The notes beneath the pieces were generated by a model, which worked only from the letters and a program-made list of their open reading frames with translations, was not told the origin of the DNA and made no database searches. The position numbers and the translations under genes are program-made. From Acidimicrobiia bacterium (GTDB lineage Bacteria; Acidobacteriota; Vicinamibacteria; Vicinamibacterales; UBA2999): a stretch of DNA of 43,282 bases. The stretch's first letter is position 1; every line of letters starts with the position of its first letter. Shown here in pieces: positions 15,929-24,625 of the stretch. The stretch lies in contig VFYY01000012.1 of NCBI GenBank assembly GCA_016871375.1, forward strand, positions 1 to 43,282, in the 5' to 3' direction.

Positions 15929-17023
15929 ATGCCAGCACTGCTCCTCGCGCTTCTGCTCGTGGCGGCGTCCGCGTCGGCCCAGACGCGGGCGACGCTCGAC
16001 ATCTACGTCGTCGACGTCGAGGGCGGCAACGCCACGCTGTTCGTGGCGCCGTCGGGCGAGTCGCTGCTCATCGACACCGGCAACGGCGGGGCCGGCGCGG
16101 TTCGCGACGCCGAGCGCATCGTGGCTGCGGTCAAGGACGCCGGTCTGCAGCGCATCGACCACCTGATCACCACGCACTACCACGGCGACCACTTCGGCGG
16201 CATGTCGGAGGTCGCGGCACGCGTGCCGATCGGGCACTTCATCGACCACGGCCCGAACGTACAGCCGGCCGCCGCGGCAGACACGTTCCTGCAGAAGGTC
16301 TATCCGGAGCTCTACGCCAAGGGCAGGCACACGGTCGTCAAGCCGGGCGACCGGGTGGCGATGACGGGGCTCGACATCCGCATCGTGTCGTCGGCGGGCG
16401 AGGTGACGCGTACGTCGCTGCCGGGGGCCGGATCGCGGAACCCGTATTGCGCCAACGTGAAGCCGCAGGCGCCGGACCCGACCGAGAATGCGCAGTCGGT
16501 CGGTACCGTCATCAGCTTCGGCCGCTTCCGCGCCGTGCACCTCGGCGACCTGACGTGGAACAAGGAAATGGACCTGATGTGCCCGACCAATCGCCTGGGG
16601 CAGGCGGATCTCTTCGTCGTCACGCATCACGGCCAGCCGGTGTCGAACAACCCCGCGCTCGTGCACGCACTCGCGCCGCGCGTGGCGGTGATGAACAACG
16701 GCACGCGGAAGGGCGGCCAGCCCGACGCCATGAAGGTGCTCTTCTCGTCGCCCGGGCTCGAGGACCTCTGGCAGATCCACTTCTCGCTGCTGAGCGGCCA
16801 GGAGTACACGGTGCCGGGCGCGTTCATCGCGAACCTCGTCGACGAGCAGCCCGAGACGATGCCGATTGCGGCGATGACGCCGCCGCCGGCAGGTCCGAAC
16901 GCGCCGGCTCCGCCCGCGCACAACGGGACGGCGTACTGGATCAAGGTCTCCGCGCGCCAGGACGGCTCGTTCACCGTCACGAACGCGCGCAACGGATTTA
17001 CAAAGACATACTCCGCTCGGTAG
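15929..17023 (+). CDS. secreted metallo-beta-lactamase-fold hydrolase (ComEC C-terminal-like)
   Basis: 364 residues. Signal peptide MPALLLALLLVAASASAQ. The mature protein opens with LDIYVVDVEGGNATLFVAPSGESLLIDTG, the pattern of ComEC/Rec2-like MBL domains, then metal motif TTHYHGDHFGG (His83, His85, Asp87, His88), and VHLGDLTWNKEM and VTHHGQPVSNNP as later metal-site regions. There are no membrane segments, so this is a stand-alone periplasmic hydrolase rather than a DNA-uptake channel; substrate unknown. The C-terminus (AYWIKVSARQDGSFTVTNARNGFTKTY) forms an extra beta module. Its TAG stop is the first codon of a palindromic repeat. Confidence 0.85.
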   Translation: MPALLLALLLVAASASAQTRATLDIYVVDVEGGNATLFVAPSGESLLIDTGNGGAGAVRDAERIVAAVKDAGLQRIDHLITTHYHGDHFGGMSEVAARVPIGHFIDHGPNVQPAAAADTFLQKVYPELYAKGRHTVVKPGDRVAMTGLDIRIVSSAGEVTRTSLPGAGSRNPYCANVKPQAPDPTENAQSVGTVISFGRFRAVHLGDLTWNKEMDLMCPTNRLGQADLFVVTHHGQPVSNNPALVHALAPRVAVMNNGTRKGGQPDAMKVLFSSPGLEDLWQIHFSLLSGQEYTVPGAFIANLVDEQPETMPIAAMTPPPAGPNAPAPPAHNGTAYWIKVSARQDGSFTVTNARNGFTKTYSAR

Positions 17024-17044
17024 GGCGGGTCTTTACGGCCCGCC
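17021..17044 (+). repeat. palindromic element between convergent genes, supplying both stop codons
   Basis: Arms GGCGGGTC / GGCCCGCC (17024-17044) around TTTAC, preceded by TAG. It is a variant of 15020-15040. TAG (17021-17023) ends the upstream gene on the plus strand, and TTA (17033-17035) in the loop is the TAA of the minus-strand gene. Confidence 0.93.
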
Positions 17045-17524
17045 TGACAGGAAAAACGCTGCCGCGAAGATCCCGATCATCAGGAACACCAGGCCGACCT
17101 TGACGGCGGTGCCGACGGCAAAGCCGATCCACGCCGCAAGGCCGGCCCGTCCGGCCTGTTTCCAGTCCTTGTTCAGCGTCAGCTCGCCGATCACCGCGCC
17201 GATGAACGGGCCGACGATGATCCCCGGCAGCCCGAGGAAGAGTCCCAGCAGCGTGCCGAGCCCGGCGCCCACCATCGCGCGCTTGCTCGCCCCAAGCCGC
17301 TGCGCGCCGAGCGCCGCGGCCACGAAGTCCACGCCGTAGCTCGCCGCTCCAATCAGGCCAATCACGATCAGCGTGCCGATGCCGACACGGTTGAAGTCGT
17401 CCGCCCACGCCGCCAGGAGCAGCCCCGCGAAGACGAGCACCGTTCCCGGCAGGGCAGGAACGACGACGCCGGCGAGGCCGATGAGGATGAGGACGACGGC
17501 GAGCGTCCAGAGGAGCGCCTCCAT
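17033..17524 (-). CDS. DUF456 family membrane protein
   Basis: 163 residues, strongly hydrophobic, with about four to five membrane segments and glycine-rich loops. VLILIGLAGVVVPALPGTVLVFAGLLLAAW, the charged LGASKRAMVGAGLGTLLGLFLGLPGIIVGPFIGAVIGEL segment and FAVGTAVKVGLVFLMIGIF match DUF456 (YqgC-like) proteins of unknown function. Start ATG 17524. The last residues SGGP and the stop are encoded by the palindromic repeat at 17024-17044, giving the same GGP end as the unrelated MarR protein. Confidence 0.82.
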   Translation of the reverse strand: MEALLWTLAVVLILIGLAGVVVPALPGTVLVFAGLLLAAWADDFNRVGIGTLIVIGLIGAASYGVDFVAAALGAQRLGASKRAMVGAGLGTLLGLFLGLPGIIVGPFIGAVIGELTLNKDWKQAGRAGLAAWIGFAVGTAVKVGLVFLMIGIFAAAFFLSGGP

Positions 17525-17552
17525 CCCGCAAAGAATGTCACAATCCCACTGA

Positions 17553-17582
17553 GGAACGCCGCCAAGGCGTTCCGGTAGATAG
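17553..17582 (+). repeat. GGAACGCC hairpin element, copy 2
   Basis: Perfect 8-bp arms GGAACGCC / GGCGTTCC around GCCAA with a CGGTAGATAG tail. It lies in the divergent gap of the DUF456 and deacetylase-like genes and ends 1-2 bases before the GTG start at 17584. Confidence 0.9.
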
Positions 17583-17583
17583 C

Positions 17584-18615
17584 GTGGCGCTGACGATCTT
17601 CACCTCCGACCGCTTTGCCGATCACCTGACTCCGCCCGGGCATCCCGAGCGCGTCGAGCGCGCCGAGGTGATGCAGGCGGTGGCGTCGGAGTTCCGCAAG
17701 CGGCGCGGGGCCGTCCTCGAGCCGCGGCCCGCGACCGTTGACGAGCTGGCGCGCGTGCACGACCGCGACTACCTGACGCTGCTCGCCGAGACGGCGGGCC
17801 GCGCGGTGAGGCTGGATCCGGACACCTACACGTCGCCGGAGACGTATGAGGTCGCGCGGCTCGCGGCAGGCGCCGCGGTGACGGCTGTGGACTACGTCCT
17901 CGATCACGATGCCGGCACACGGGCGCTGGCGATGGTGCGGCCGCCCGGCCACCACGCGGAGCGCAACCGCGCGATGGGCTTCTGCCTGTTCAACAACATC
18001 GCGGTCGCCGCGGCGCATGCGCGCGCCCGCGGTGTGCAACGCGTCGCCGTCGTCGATTACGACGTGCATCACGGCAACGGCACGCAGTGGAGCTTCTACG
18101 AGGATCCGGCGGTGCTGTTCGTGTCGTCGCATCAGTACCCGTTCTATCCGGGCACCGGCGCGGCCGGCGACATCGGGAAGGGCGCCGGCGCGGGGTTCAC
18201 CGTGAACTTGCCGATGGAGGCCGGCGCCACCGATGCGGACTTCGAGCGCATCTACACGACCGCCGCAGTTCCGATCCTCGAGCAGTTCCGTCCGCAGCTG
18301 CTGCTCGTCTCTGCCGGCTTCGACGCACATGCCGACGATCCGCTCGGCGGGATGCGCGTGACCACGGGCCAGTTCGGCCGTCTGAATGCGCTGATCGCGG
18401 CAGCCGCCGACGACTGCTGCGACGGGCGCGTGGTGGCCGTCACCGAGGGTGGCTACGACCTGCAGGCGGTGGCGGCCTCGCTGCAGGCGACGATCGACGC
18501 ATTCGAGGGACGCACGACGCTGACCAATACGCCGGCGCCGCAGGGCACCACCGCGCGCGCCGATGCGTGCCTGAGCGCGGTACGTCCGCATCTCGCGAAG
18601 TACTGGCAGCTATAA
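17584..18615 (+). CDS. histone deacetylase-like (class II/AcuC-type) amidohydrolase
   Basis: 343 residues. Zinc ligands Asp160, His162 (DYDVHHGNGT) and Asp247 (SAGFDAHADDPLGG), catalytic His pair 123-124 (RPPGHHAE), MGFCLFNNIAVAAAHA and EGGYDLQAVA follow the arginase/deacetylase family order. Bacterial members deacetylate acetylpolyamines, acetyl-lysines or other acetylated amines; acetoin-utilisation AcuC is one case. The natural substrate here is open. The GTG start at 17584 abuts a hairpin repeat and has no clear SD. The TAA stop overlaps the leuS -10 box. Confidence 0.9.
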   Translation: MALTIFTSDRFADHLTPPGHPERVERAEVMQAVASEFRKRRGAVLEPRPATVDELARVHDRDYLTLLAETAGRAVRLDPDTYTSPETYEVARLAAGAAVTAVDYVLDHDAGTRALAMVRPPGHHAERNRAMGFCLFNNIAVAAAHARARGVQRVAVVDYDVHHGNGTQWSFYEDPAVLFVSSHQYPFYPGTGAAGDIGKGAGAGFTVNLPMEAGATDADFERIYTTAAVPILEQFRPQLLLVSAGFDAHADDPLGGMRVTTGQFGRLNALIAAAADDCCDGRVVAVTEGGYDLQAVAASLQATIDAFEGRTTLTNTPAPQGTTARADACLSAVRPHLAKYWQL

Positions 18616-18616
18616 T
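18611..18616 (+). promoter_or_regulatory. -10 box of a likely leaderless promoter for leuS
   Basis: TATAAT, then exactly 7 bases, then the leuS GTG at 18624. Predicted transcription start coincides with the start codon. Its TAA also ends the upstream gene. Confidence 0.65.
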
Positions 18617-18623
18617 TTTGTAA

Positions 18624-21191
18624 GTGTCTGACTATCGTCCGCAGGACCTCGACAAGAAGTGGCAGCAGCGCTGGAGCGCGTCGAGGGCCTTTGAGGTCAC
18701 CGCCGATCCCGCGCGCCCGAAGTTCTATTGCCTCGAGATGTTCGCGTACCCGTCGGGGCACGCGCACGTCGGACACGTCCGCAACTACATCATCGGCGAC
18801 GTGATGGCGCGCATGAAGCGGATGCGCGGCTACAACGTGCTGCATCCGTTCGGCTGGGACGCCTTCGGCCTGCCTGCGGAGAACGCGGCCATCAAGGGCG
18901 GCATCCATCCCGAGGTCTCCACGCGCAGCAACATCGCGCACATGAAGGGGCAGCTCCAGCGGCTCGGCATCAGCTACGCCTGGGAGCGCGAGCTCGCCAC
19001 CTGCGACCCCGAGTACTACAAGTGGAACCAGTGGCTCTTCATCCGCATGTTCGAGAAGGGCCTCGCCTACCGCAGGCGCTCGTCGGTGAACTGGTGCCCG
19101 AGCTGCCAGACCGTGCTCGCCAACGAGCAGGTCGTTGACGGCGGCTGCTGGCGCTGCGGCACGCCCGTCGAGACGCGCGACCTGGAGCAGTGGTTCTTCC
19201 GCATCACCGCCTACGCCGACGAGCTGCTGGACGCGACCACGCAGCTGACGGCCTGGCCCGAGAAGGTTCTGACGATGCAGCAGAACTGGATCGGCCGGTC
19301 CGAGGGCGCGCGCGTGAAGTTCCCGCTCGAACGCGGAACCGGGAACACGGAACCCGGAACCGACAGCATTGAAGTCTTCACCACGCGCATCGACACGATT
19401 TTCGGCGCCACGTTCGTGCTGCTCGGGCCCGAGCACCCGCTCGTCGCGACGTTCGCGGAGACGTCCTCCGACCCCGCGGGCTTCCGCAGGAAGGCGCAGG
19501 ACTTCCGGCTGCAGGACAAGGCGGCGCGCGTCAGCGGTGAAATCGAGAAGCAGGGATTCGACACCGGCCGCCGCGCGATCAACCCGTTCACGAAGGAACC
19601 GGTCCCGATCTGGGTGGCGAACTTCGTCCTCGGCGACTACGGCACCGGCGCGGTCATGGGCGTCCCCGCGCACGACCAGCGCGACTTCGAGTTCGCCCGC
19701 AAGTTCGGCCTCCCGATCCGCATCGTCGTCACGCCGGACGGGGAGCCGGCGGGCGGCGCCGACGCGATGAAGGAATCGGCGTCCAACTACGGGACGCTGG
19801 TGAACTCGGGCGAGTTCGACGGGCTCACCTCCGAAGACGCGTTGAAGCGGATGACGGCCGTCGCCAAGGAGCGCGGCATCGGCGAGGGCACGGTCCAGTA
19901 CCGGCTGAAGGACTGGGGCATCTCGCGGCAGCGCTACTGGGGCACGCCGATTCCGATGATCTACTGCGAGAAGGACGGCATCGTCCCCGTCCCCGACGAT
20001 CAGCTGCCCGTGGAGCTGCCCAGGATCGCGCAGTTCACCGGCCGCGGCGACTCGCCGCTGGCGCAGGTGCCGGAGTTCGTGAACGTGCGCTGCCCGAAGT
20101 GCGGCGGTCCCGCCCGTCGCGAGACCGACACGATGGACACGTTCGTCGACTCGTCGTGGTACTTCTACCGGTTCGCCGATCCGCGGAACGACAGGATGCC
20201 GTTCGACCCGGCGGCGGTGAAGTACTGGCTGCCGGTGGACTTCTACAGCGGCGGCGTCGAGCACGCGATCCTGCACCTGATCTACTCGCGGTTCTTCGCG
20301 CGCGTCTTCCGCGACCTGGGCCTCGTGGAGCACAGCGAGCCATTCACGCAGCTCCTCACGCAGGGGATGGTGCTGAAGGATGGCAACGTCATGTCGAAGT
20401 CCAAGGGCAACGTCGTCGATCCGGACACGATGCTCCAGAAGTCCGGCGCCGACGCGCTGCGGCTCTACGTGATGTTCGTGGCGCCACCGGAGAAGGAAGT
20501 CGAATGGACCGACGCGGGCCTGGACGGAAGCTTCCGCTTCCTGGCGCGCGTCTGGCGGCTCGTGGACCACTGGGCCGAGACGATCGGCGGCGACGGCATC
20601 GGCAGCCCTGACGACTGTCCCGGCCTCAGCGCCGACGAGCGCGCCGTGCGCCGCAAGACGCACGACACGATCCGCCGCGTCACCGTGGATATCGAGCAGC
20701 GGCAGCAGCTCAACACCGCGGTCTCCGCGATGATGGAGCTCGTCAACGAGCTCTACGCCTTCAGCGAGCAGACGCTGACCGGCGCCCCCGGGCACCGCGA
20801 TGACGACGACCCGGCGCATGCGGGGGAGGCGGAGCGTGCCGAGACGATCTGCGTCATGCGCGAGGCGATCGAGGCGTTGATGCTGATGCTCTCGCCGTTC
20901 GCGCCCCACGCGGCCGAAGAAATGTGGGAGAAGCTGGGACACGAGACCAGCCTCGTCGTCGCGCCGTGGCCGGAGTTCAAGGCCGCCGTCGCCAGGGCGG
21001 AAGAAATCGTCATCCCCGTTCAGGTGAACGGCAAGGTCCGCAGCCGGCTGACCGTACCGGCGGAGACGTCCGAGAGCGAGCTGGAGCGGCTGGCGCGGGC
21101 CGACGCGGCTGTGCAGGCGCACACCGCGGGCAAGACGGTGAAGAAGGTCGTGGTGGCGAAGGGAAGGCTGGTGTCGATTGTCGTTCAGTAA
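18624..21191 (+). CDS. leuS: leucyl-tRNA synthetase
   Basis: 855 residues. HIGH-like HAHVGH (46-51) after YPSG, the zinc-like module [24 protein letters not shown]1 editing domain with [13 protein letters not shown] and [14 protein letters not shown], and the KMSKS loop VMSKSKGN (590-594). The C-terminus ends with [21 protein letters not shown] and [14 protein letters not shown]. The GTG at 18624 gives [17 protein letters not shown], family-like, and follows a -10 box by 7 bases. Residues ~238-247 ([10 protein letters not shown]) at the entry to the editing domain are encoded by four tandem heptads and extend the usual loop. Overlaps lptE by 14 bases. Confidence 0.96.
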   Translation: MSDYRPQDLDKKWQQRWSASRAFEVTADPARPKFYCLEMFAYPSGHAHVGHVRNYIIGDVMARMKRMRGYNVLHPFGWDAFGLPAENAAIKGGIHPEVSTRSNIAHMKGQLQRLGISYAWERELATCDPEYYKWNQWLFIRMFEKGLAYRRRSSVNWCPSCQTVLANEQVVDGGCWRCGTPVETRDLEQWFFRITAYADELLDATTQLTAWPEKVLTMQQNWIGRSEGARVKFPLERGTGNTEPGTDSIEVFTTRIDTIFGATFVLLGPEHPLVATFAETSSDPAGFRRKAQDFRLQDKAARVSGEIEKQGFDTGRRAINPFTKEPVPIWVANFVLGDYGTGAVMGVPAHDQRDFEFARKFGLPIRIVVTPDGEPAGGADAMKESASNYGTLVNSGEFDGLTSEDALKRMTAVAKERGIGEGTVQYRLKDWGISRQRYWGTPIPMIYCEKDGIVPVPDDQLPVELPRIAQFTGRGDSPLAQVPEFVNVRCPKCGGPARRETDTMDTFVDSSWYFYRFADPRNDRMPFDPAAVKYWLPVDFYSGGVEHAILHLIYSRFFARVFRDLGLVEHSEPFTQLLTQGMVLKDGNVMSKSKGNVVDPDTMLQKSGADALRLYVMFVAPPEKEVEWTDAGLDGSFRFLARVWRLVDHWAETIGGDGIGSPDDCPGLSADERAVRRKTHDTIRRVTVDIEQRQQLNTAVSAMMELVNELYAFSEQTLTGAPGHRDDDDPAHAGEAERAETICVMREAIEALMLMLSPFAPHAAEEMWEKLGHETSLVVAPWPEFKAAVARAEEIVIPVQVNGKVRSRLTVPAETSESELERLARADAAVQAHTAGKTVKKVVVAKGRLVSIVVQ
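19335..19362 (+). repeat. four tandem heptads GGAACCG inside leuS
   Basis: GGAACCG, GGAACAC, GGAACCC, GGAACCG, each 7 bases. Read in frame as GTGNTEPGT just before SIEVFTTR, at the linker into the editing domain. Confidence 0.85.
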
Positions 21192-21765
21192 ACGCGCCCT
21201 TCGACTCGCGTGGTGTGTCCGCGCTCCCTCAGGGCAGGCCGGGGTCCTCCTCGTGATGGTCCTCGCCCTCGCGAGCAGCGGCTGCGGGTACGCGCTCGCC
21301 GGGCGCGGCTCGTTCCTGCCCGACTACATCCGCACGGTCGGCATTCCGCAGCTCACCAATGCCAGCACGTTCTTCGAGGTGGAGCAGATCCTGACCGAGA
21401 AGATCCGGACGGAGTTCATCGGCCGCGGCCGCTACACGGTCGTCCCCGACGCGGCGGGCGCCGACGCGGTGCTGTCGGCCGCGATCACGTCCATCAGCGT
21501 GCAGCCGGTCGGCTTCACCGAGCAGCAGCTGGCGTCGCGCTATCTCTTCACGCTGACGATGAAGGTGCAGTTCGTGGACGCGATGACCACGCAGATCCTG
21601 TGGTCGAACGACTCGCTGACGTTCCGCGAGGAGTACGAGCTGAGCACGCGCGGCAACCAGGCGCTCGAGGGCGCCGCGTTCCTGAGCCAGGAGCGCGCCT
21701 CGTTCGACCGCATCTCCAACGACGTCGCGCGGACCGTCGCCACGGCCATTCTCGAAGCCTTCTGA
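21178..21765 (+). CDS. lptE: LPS-assembly lipoprotein LptE
   Basis: 195 residues. Outer-membrane lipoprotein partner of LptD. Lipobox ASSGC with Cys36, then [53 protein letters not shown], the LptE/RlpB pattern of a LolB-like fold, and [23 protein letters not shown]. The leuS-lptE-holA order is as in E. coli. TTG 21178 overlaps the leuS end; the signal region is longer than usual because of the segment VRAPSGQAG (about residues 14-22), which may derive from a short repeat. The start is therefore not certain. Confidence 0.87.
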   Translation: MSFSKRALRLAWCVRAPSGQAGVLLVMVLALASSGCGYALAGRGSFLPDYIRTVGIPQLTNASTFFEVEQILTEKIRTEFIGRGRYTVVPDAAGADAVLSAAITSISVQPVGFTEQQLASRYLFTLTMKVQFVDAMTTQILWSNDSLTFREEYELSTRGNQALEGAAFLSQERASFDRISNDVARTVATAILEAF

Positions 21766-21768
21766 GCG

Positions 21769-22701
21769 TTGCCACCACTGACGCCGAGCGCGCTCCGTAA
21801 ACAGATCGCCTCCGGCGAGACGGCGCCGCTCTACATGCTGGTCGGCGACGACGATGCCGAGAAGGCGTCGGTGGCGGCCGAGTTCACGGAGGTGGTCGAG
21901 GAGGGCCTGCGGGCGTTCAACGTGGACCGTCTGTACGGCGGCGACACGAAGGTGGACGACCTGCTCGAGGTCACCGCGACGCTGCCGATGATGGCGCCGC
22001 GCCGCGTGGTGCTCGTTCTCGAGGCGGAGAAGCTCCTCATTCCGAAGAAGGACAGCAAGGCGGCCGAGGCGGAGCAGGAGCGGCTCGAGGAATTCCTGAA
22101 GGATCCGCCGCCGCACGCGACGACGGTGTTCGTGTGCGGGGATCTGGACATGCGGCGCCGCGGGGTGAAGCAGCTGCTCAAGGCGGCGCACGTCGTGGAC
22201 TGCGGCACCATTGGGGACAGCGCGGACGCCGAGCACTGGGTGAAGGTGCGCGCGGCGCGGATCGGCGCCCCGCTGGACGCCGCCGCCGCCCGTGCCCTGG
22301 TCGCGCGCACGGGCCTCGACATCCGCCGCCTGCGCGCCGGGCTGGACCGTCTCGCGCTGTACGCGATGGGTCAGCCCGCAATCACCATCGACGACGTGCG
22401 CGAGGCCGTGCCGCCGGGGCCCGACGTGCAGGAGAACTTCGGCATCGCCAATGCCATCCAGCGCAACGACGCGGCCGAGGCGCTGCACCAGCTCTCGCTG
22501 GCGCTCGACAGCGGGGCCGTGCCGTTCTTCATCATGGGGCAGATCCGTCTCGCGGCCGAGCGGCTGCCGGCGACCCGCGTGCGCGCCGGCATCGAGGCCG
22601 TCTTCCGGACGGACCTCGCCCTGAAATCATCGGGCGGCGATCCGCGTGTGCTGCTGGAGCGGCTGGTGGTGGAGCTCTGTGCTACGCGACGGTCTTCGTG
22701 A
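21769..22701 (+). CDS. holA: DNA polymerase III delta subunit
   Basis: 310 residues. Clamp-loader wrench that opens the beta clamp. The pattern is TAPLYMLVGDDDAEKASVAAEF, FNVDRLYGGDTKVDDLLEVTATLPMMAPRRVVLVLEAEKL, ALVARTGLDIRRLRAGLDRLALYA and ENFGIANAIQRNDAAEALHQLSLALDSGAVPFFIMGQIRLAAERL, all typical of HolA. The TTG start at 21769 is 3 bases after the lptE stop. Its 3' end overlaps the convergent rpsT gene by 20 bases, so the two transcripts are complementary at their ends. Confidence 0.92.
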   Translation: MPPLTPSALRKQIASGETAPLYMLVGDDDAEKASVAAEFTEVVEEGLRAFNVDRLYGGDTKVDDLLEVTATLPMMAPRRVVLVLEAEKLLIPKKDSKAAEAEQERLEEFLKDPPPHATTVFVCGDLDMRRRGVKQLLKAAHVVDCGTIGDSADAEHWVKVRAARIGAPLDAAAARALVARTGLDIRRLRAGLDRLALYAMGQPAITIDDVREAVPPGPDVQENFGIANAIQRNDAAEALHQLSLALDSGAVPFFIMGQIRLAAERLPATRVRAGIEAVFRTDLALKSSGGDPRVLLERLVVELCATRRSS

Positions 22702-22951
22702 GGCGGGCGGAGAGACGCGACTTGTAGCGCCCCGCGGTGTTGCGGTGGATGATCCCCTTGCTCGCCATCTTGTCCACGATCGACACGGTGGCGTTGAGGG
22801 CCGCCTTCGCGCCGCCCAGATCCTTGGCATCGAGTGACGCGCGAATGGACTTGAGGGCGGTGCGGAGCTTCGACCGCATCTGGCGGTTGTGCTCGCGGCG
22901 CTTGATGTTCTGCCGGTTCGCCTTCAGGGCGGACTTGGTACGCTTGGCCAT
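22682..22951 (-). CDS. rpsT: 30S ribosomal protein S20
   Basis: 89 residues. Basic, helical MAKRTKSALKANRQNIKRREHNRQMRSKLRTALK and the C-terminal SKGIIHRNTAGRYKSRLSARL define S20, which binds 16S rRNA. The ATG at 22951 has TAGAAT only 6 bases before it, so the mRNA is probably leaderless or nearly so. The 3' end overlaps holA by 20 bases. S20 encoded next to holA is common in bacteria. Confidence 0.97.
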   Translation of the reverse strand: MAKRTKSALKANRQNIKRREHNRQMRSKLRTALKSIRASLDAKDLGGAKAALNATVSIVDKMASKGIIHRNTAGRYKSRLSARLTKTVA

Positions 22952-22955
22952 CCGG

Positions 22956-23783
22956 CTATTCTACTACGACGTCGAGCGCAACCTTCCAGTCGCCGCTCCG
23001 CCCGCGCGACCACACGCGCGTGTAGAACCCCTTGCCGGTGTGGCCCCACGCATACCCCAGATCGGCTGACCGCGCCGCTTCCGCGAACTCCGTCGTCGCC
23101 GTGGGATGCGGCTTCTGCGTGGCCAGCCACGCGAGCGCCGCAGTCTCGCCGATGAGCGGCATCAGGTTCGACCGGTGGAGGCGTGCGGCCTCCGCCATCC
23201 GGCCGCGGTAGGCGGCCTGCTGGTTCGTGAGCAGCGCGGTGTTGAGCGCGGCGTCGGCGGCCCGCAGGGACTCCGTGGCGCCCGCCGGGTCGCCCGTGTA
23301 ACGGTCGGAGGCCGGCGCACGGGTGAAGCCGGGCGCATACGGGACGAAGTCCGGCGTATCGGTGCCGAGATCCATCACGACCTTGAACGCGTCGCCCTCG
23401 CGCTTCCACACCGAGGAGTAATTCGAGTACCGCGGCGTGTTGCCGCGGGCGGGATTGATCGAGGTGACCGGGCCGGTGAGCCATCCGAGCTCGCCGCTGG
23501 CGGCGATGTCGCCGAACCGCGGCTCCCACAGCAGCTGCGCGTCGCGCGGCGGATCGGGCGCCTTCCTGATCAGAGCCTTCGCGGGCCCTGTCTGCCCGCC
23601 GAAGCCGGTCGCCGCGTCCGAGAAGAACTCGAGGAAGGACTGCTTCCAGCCGACCGCGAGCGCCCGGGCGGCAAAAGCGCGCTCGGTGTCGGCCATCTCG
23701 CGCAGCGCGGGCGGCAGAGGCGCCTGGCGGGCGGACACGCCAAGCGTCCCCAGCGCCACGAGCACGAGGATGCCGGTGCGCAC
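22956..23783 (-). CDS. secreted tandem NTF2-like (DUF4440-type) protein
   Basis: 275 residues. Signal peptide MRTGILVLVALGTLGVSARQ. Two NTF2/SnoaL-like halves can be seen: residues ~25-140 with MADTERAFAARALAVGWKQSFLEFFSD, DIAASGELGWLTGPVTS, YSNYSSVWKREGDAFKVVMDLGTDTP; and ~165-275 with ESLRAADAALNTALL, SADLGYAWGHTGKGFYTRVWSRGRSGDWKVALDVVVE. The paired cone-shaped folds usually bind small ligands; no catalytic residue can be assigned. GTG 23783 is one base past the stop of the lytic transglycosylase gene, so they are co-transcribed. The role is unknown. Confidence 0.72.
   Translation of the reverse strand: MRTGILVLVALGTLGVSARQAPLPPALREMADTERAFAARALAVGWKQSFLEFFSDAATGFGGQTGPAKALIRKAPDPPRDAQLLWEPRFGDIAASGELGWLTGPVTSINPARGNTPRYSNYSSVWKREGDAFKVVMDLGTDTPDFVPYAPGFTRAPASDRYTGDPAGATESLRAADAALNTALLTNQQAAYRGRMAEAARLHRSNLMPLIGETAALAWLATQKPHPTATTEFAEAARSADLGYAWGHTGKGFYTRVWSRGRSGDWKVALDVVVE
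22958..22963 (-). promoter_or_regulatory. -10 box TAGAAT for rpsT, leaderless-type spacing
   Basis: TAGAAT on the minus strand is followed by 6 bases (AGCCGG) and then the rpsT ATG. It lies over the last codons of the upstream gene. Confidence 0.5.
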
Positions 23784-23784
23784 G

Positions 23785-24531
23785 TTACTGCTGGACGATT
23801 TCGAACTGTCCCGACGTCGGACGCTCGGTGGAGAAGCGGAGCACGGGCTGGCCGTTCACGATTTCGATGGTCTTGTAGAAGACCTTCTTGCCGGGGCGCG
23901 CGGGCGCCTCGGTGGGGGCTGTCGCCGACGCCGGCGCGGCGGGGGCGTCCTCGAGCTGGGCGACCGAGCCGACCTTCTTCACGTAGTCGCGGGTCTCGCG
24001 GAACGGCGGCACCTGGCCGCCGTGACGATCCACGGCGCCGGAGCCGGCGTTGTAGGCGGCGAGCGCGAGCTCCTCGTTGCCGTCGTACTTGTCGAGCAGC
24101 TGCCGCAGGTACTTCGTGCCGCCGCGGATGTTCTCCTCGGGGTCGAACGGGAAGCGGACGCCGAGCTCCTGCGCGGTCGCCGGCATCAGCTGCATCAGCC
24201 CCATCGCGCCCTTCGGCGACCGCGCGCGGGGGTTGAAGCCGGACTCGACCTGGATCACCGCGCGCACGAGATCGGGACGGAGGCCGACCTGCGCGGAGTA
24301 GCTCTGGACCAGGGGCTCGAACTGCTCGCGGACTTGCCGTGACGCCACGGGTCGCGTGGCGCGGATCGCCTTCGCCTCGGGCACGGCGTAGGTCTTCGCC
24401 TCCGCGTCGTGCTTCCGGTCCGACAGGACCAGGTTCCCGGCCGCGTCGCGCCAGGCGTAGATCTGGGCGTCGGCCTGGGCGGGCCACAGCAGGGCAAGAC
24501 AGGTGAGGGCGAAGAACGTCCGGGTCAGCAT
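23785..24531 (-). CDS. lytic transglycosylase (SLT domain) with N-terminal DUF4124-like region
   Basis: 248 residues. Signal peptide MLTRTFFALTCLALLWPAQADAQ, then IYAWRDAAGNLVLSDR (DUF4124-like). The SLT domain has catalytic Glu96 in VIQVESGFNPRARSPKGAMGLMQLMP, and GGTKYLRQLL and ELALAAYNAGSGAVDR. Such enzymes cut peptidoglycan with 1,6-anhydro product in the periplasm. A Pro/Ala linker and a C-terminal VFYKTIEIVNGQPVLRFSTERP segment follow. The ATG at 24531 is preferred over a GTG at 24558: it begins the signal peptide and lies 29 bases after a TAGAAT box, while the GTG would lie only 2 bases after it. Confidence 0.9.
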   Translation of the reverse strand: MLTRTFFALTCLALLWPAQADAQIYAWRDAAGNLVLSDRKHDAEAKTYAVPEAKAIRATRPVASRQVREQFEPLVQSYSAQVGLRPDLVRAVIQVESGFNPRARSPKGAMGLMQLMPATAQELGVRFPFDPEENIRGGTKYLRQLLDKYDGNEELALAAYNAGSGAVDRHGGQVPPFRETRDYVKKVGSVAQLEDAPAAPASATAPTEAPARPGKKVFYKTIEIVNGQPVLRFSTERPTSGQFEIVQQ

Positions 24532-24560
24532 TCTCGGAAATAGCTGAGCTGTAGGCACTT

Positions 24561-24566
24561 ATTCTA
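24561..24566 (-). promoter_or_regulatory. -10 box TAGAAT for the lytic transglycosylase operon
   Basis: TAGAAT on the minus strand with a predicted start near 24554 and a leader of about 23 bases. This supports the ATG at 24531. Confidence 0.45.
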
Positions 24567-24625
24567 CAGTCCGAGCTCAGGAGGTGCTATCCGGTTATCG
24601 GCACAAAGGGACGGGGGCGTTAAGG

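Noticed and set aside
18453-21122. Long minus-strand open frame opposite leuS
   Set aside because: Shadow of leuS with no recognisable domain and His/Arg/Asp-rich composition.
24532-24558. GTG start at 24558 for the lytic transglycosylase
   Set aside because: It lies 2 bases from the -10 box and places nine residues before the signal peptide.
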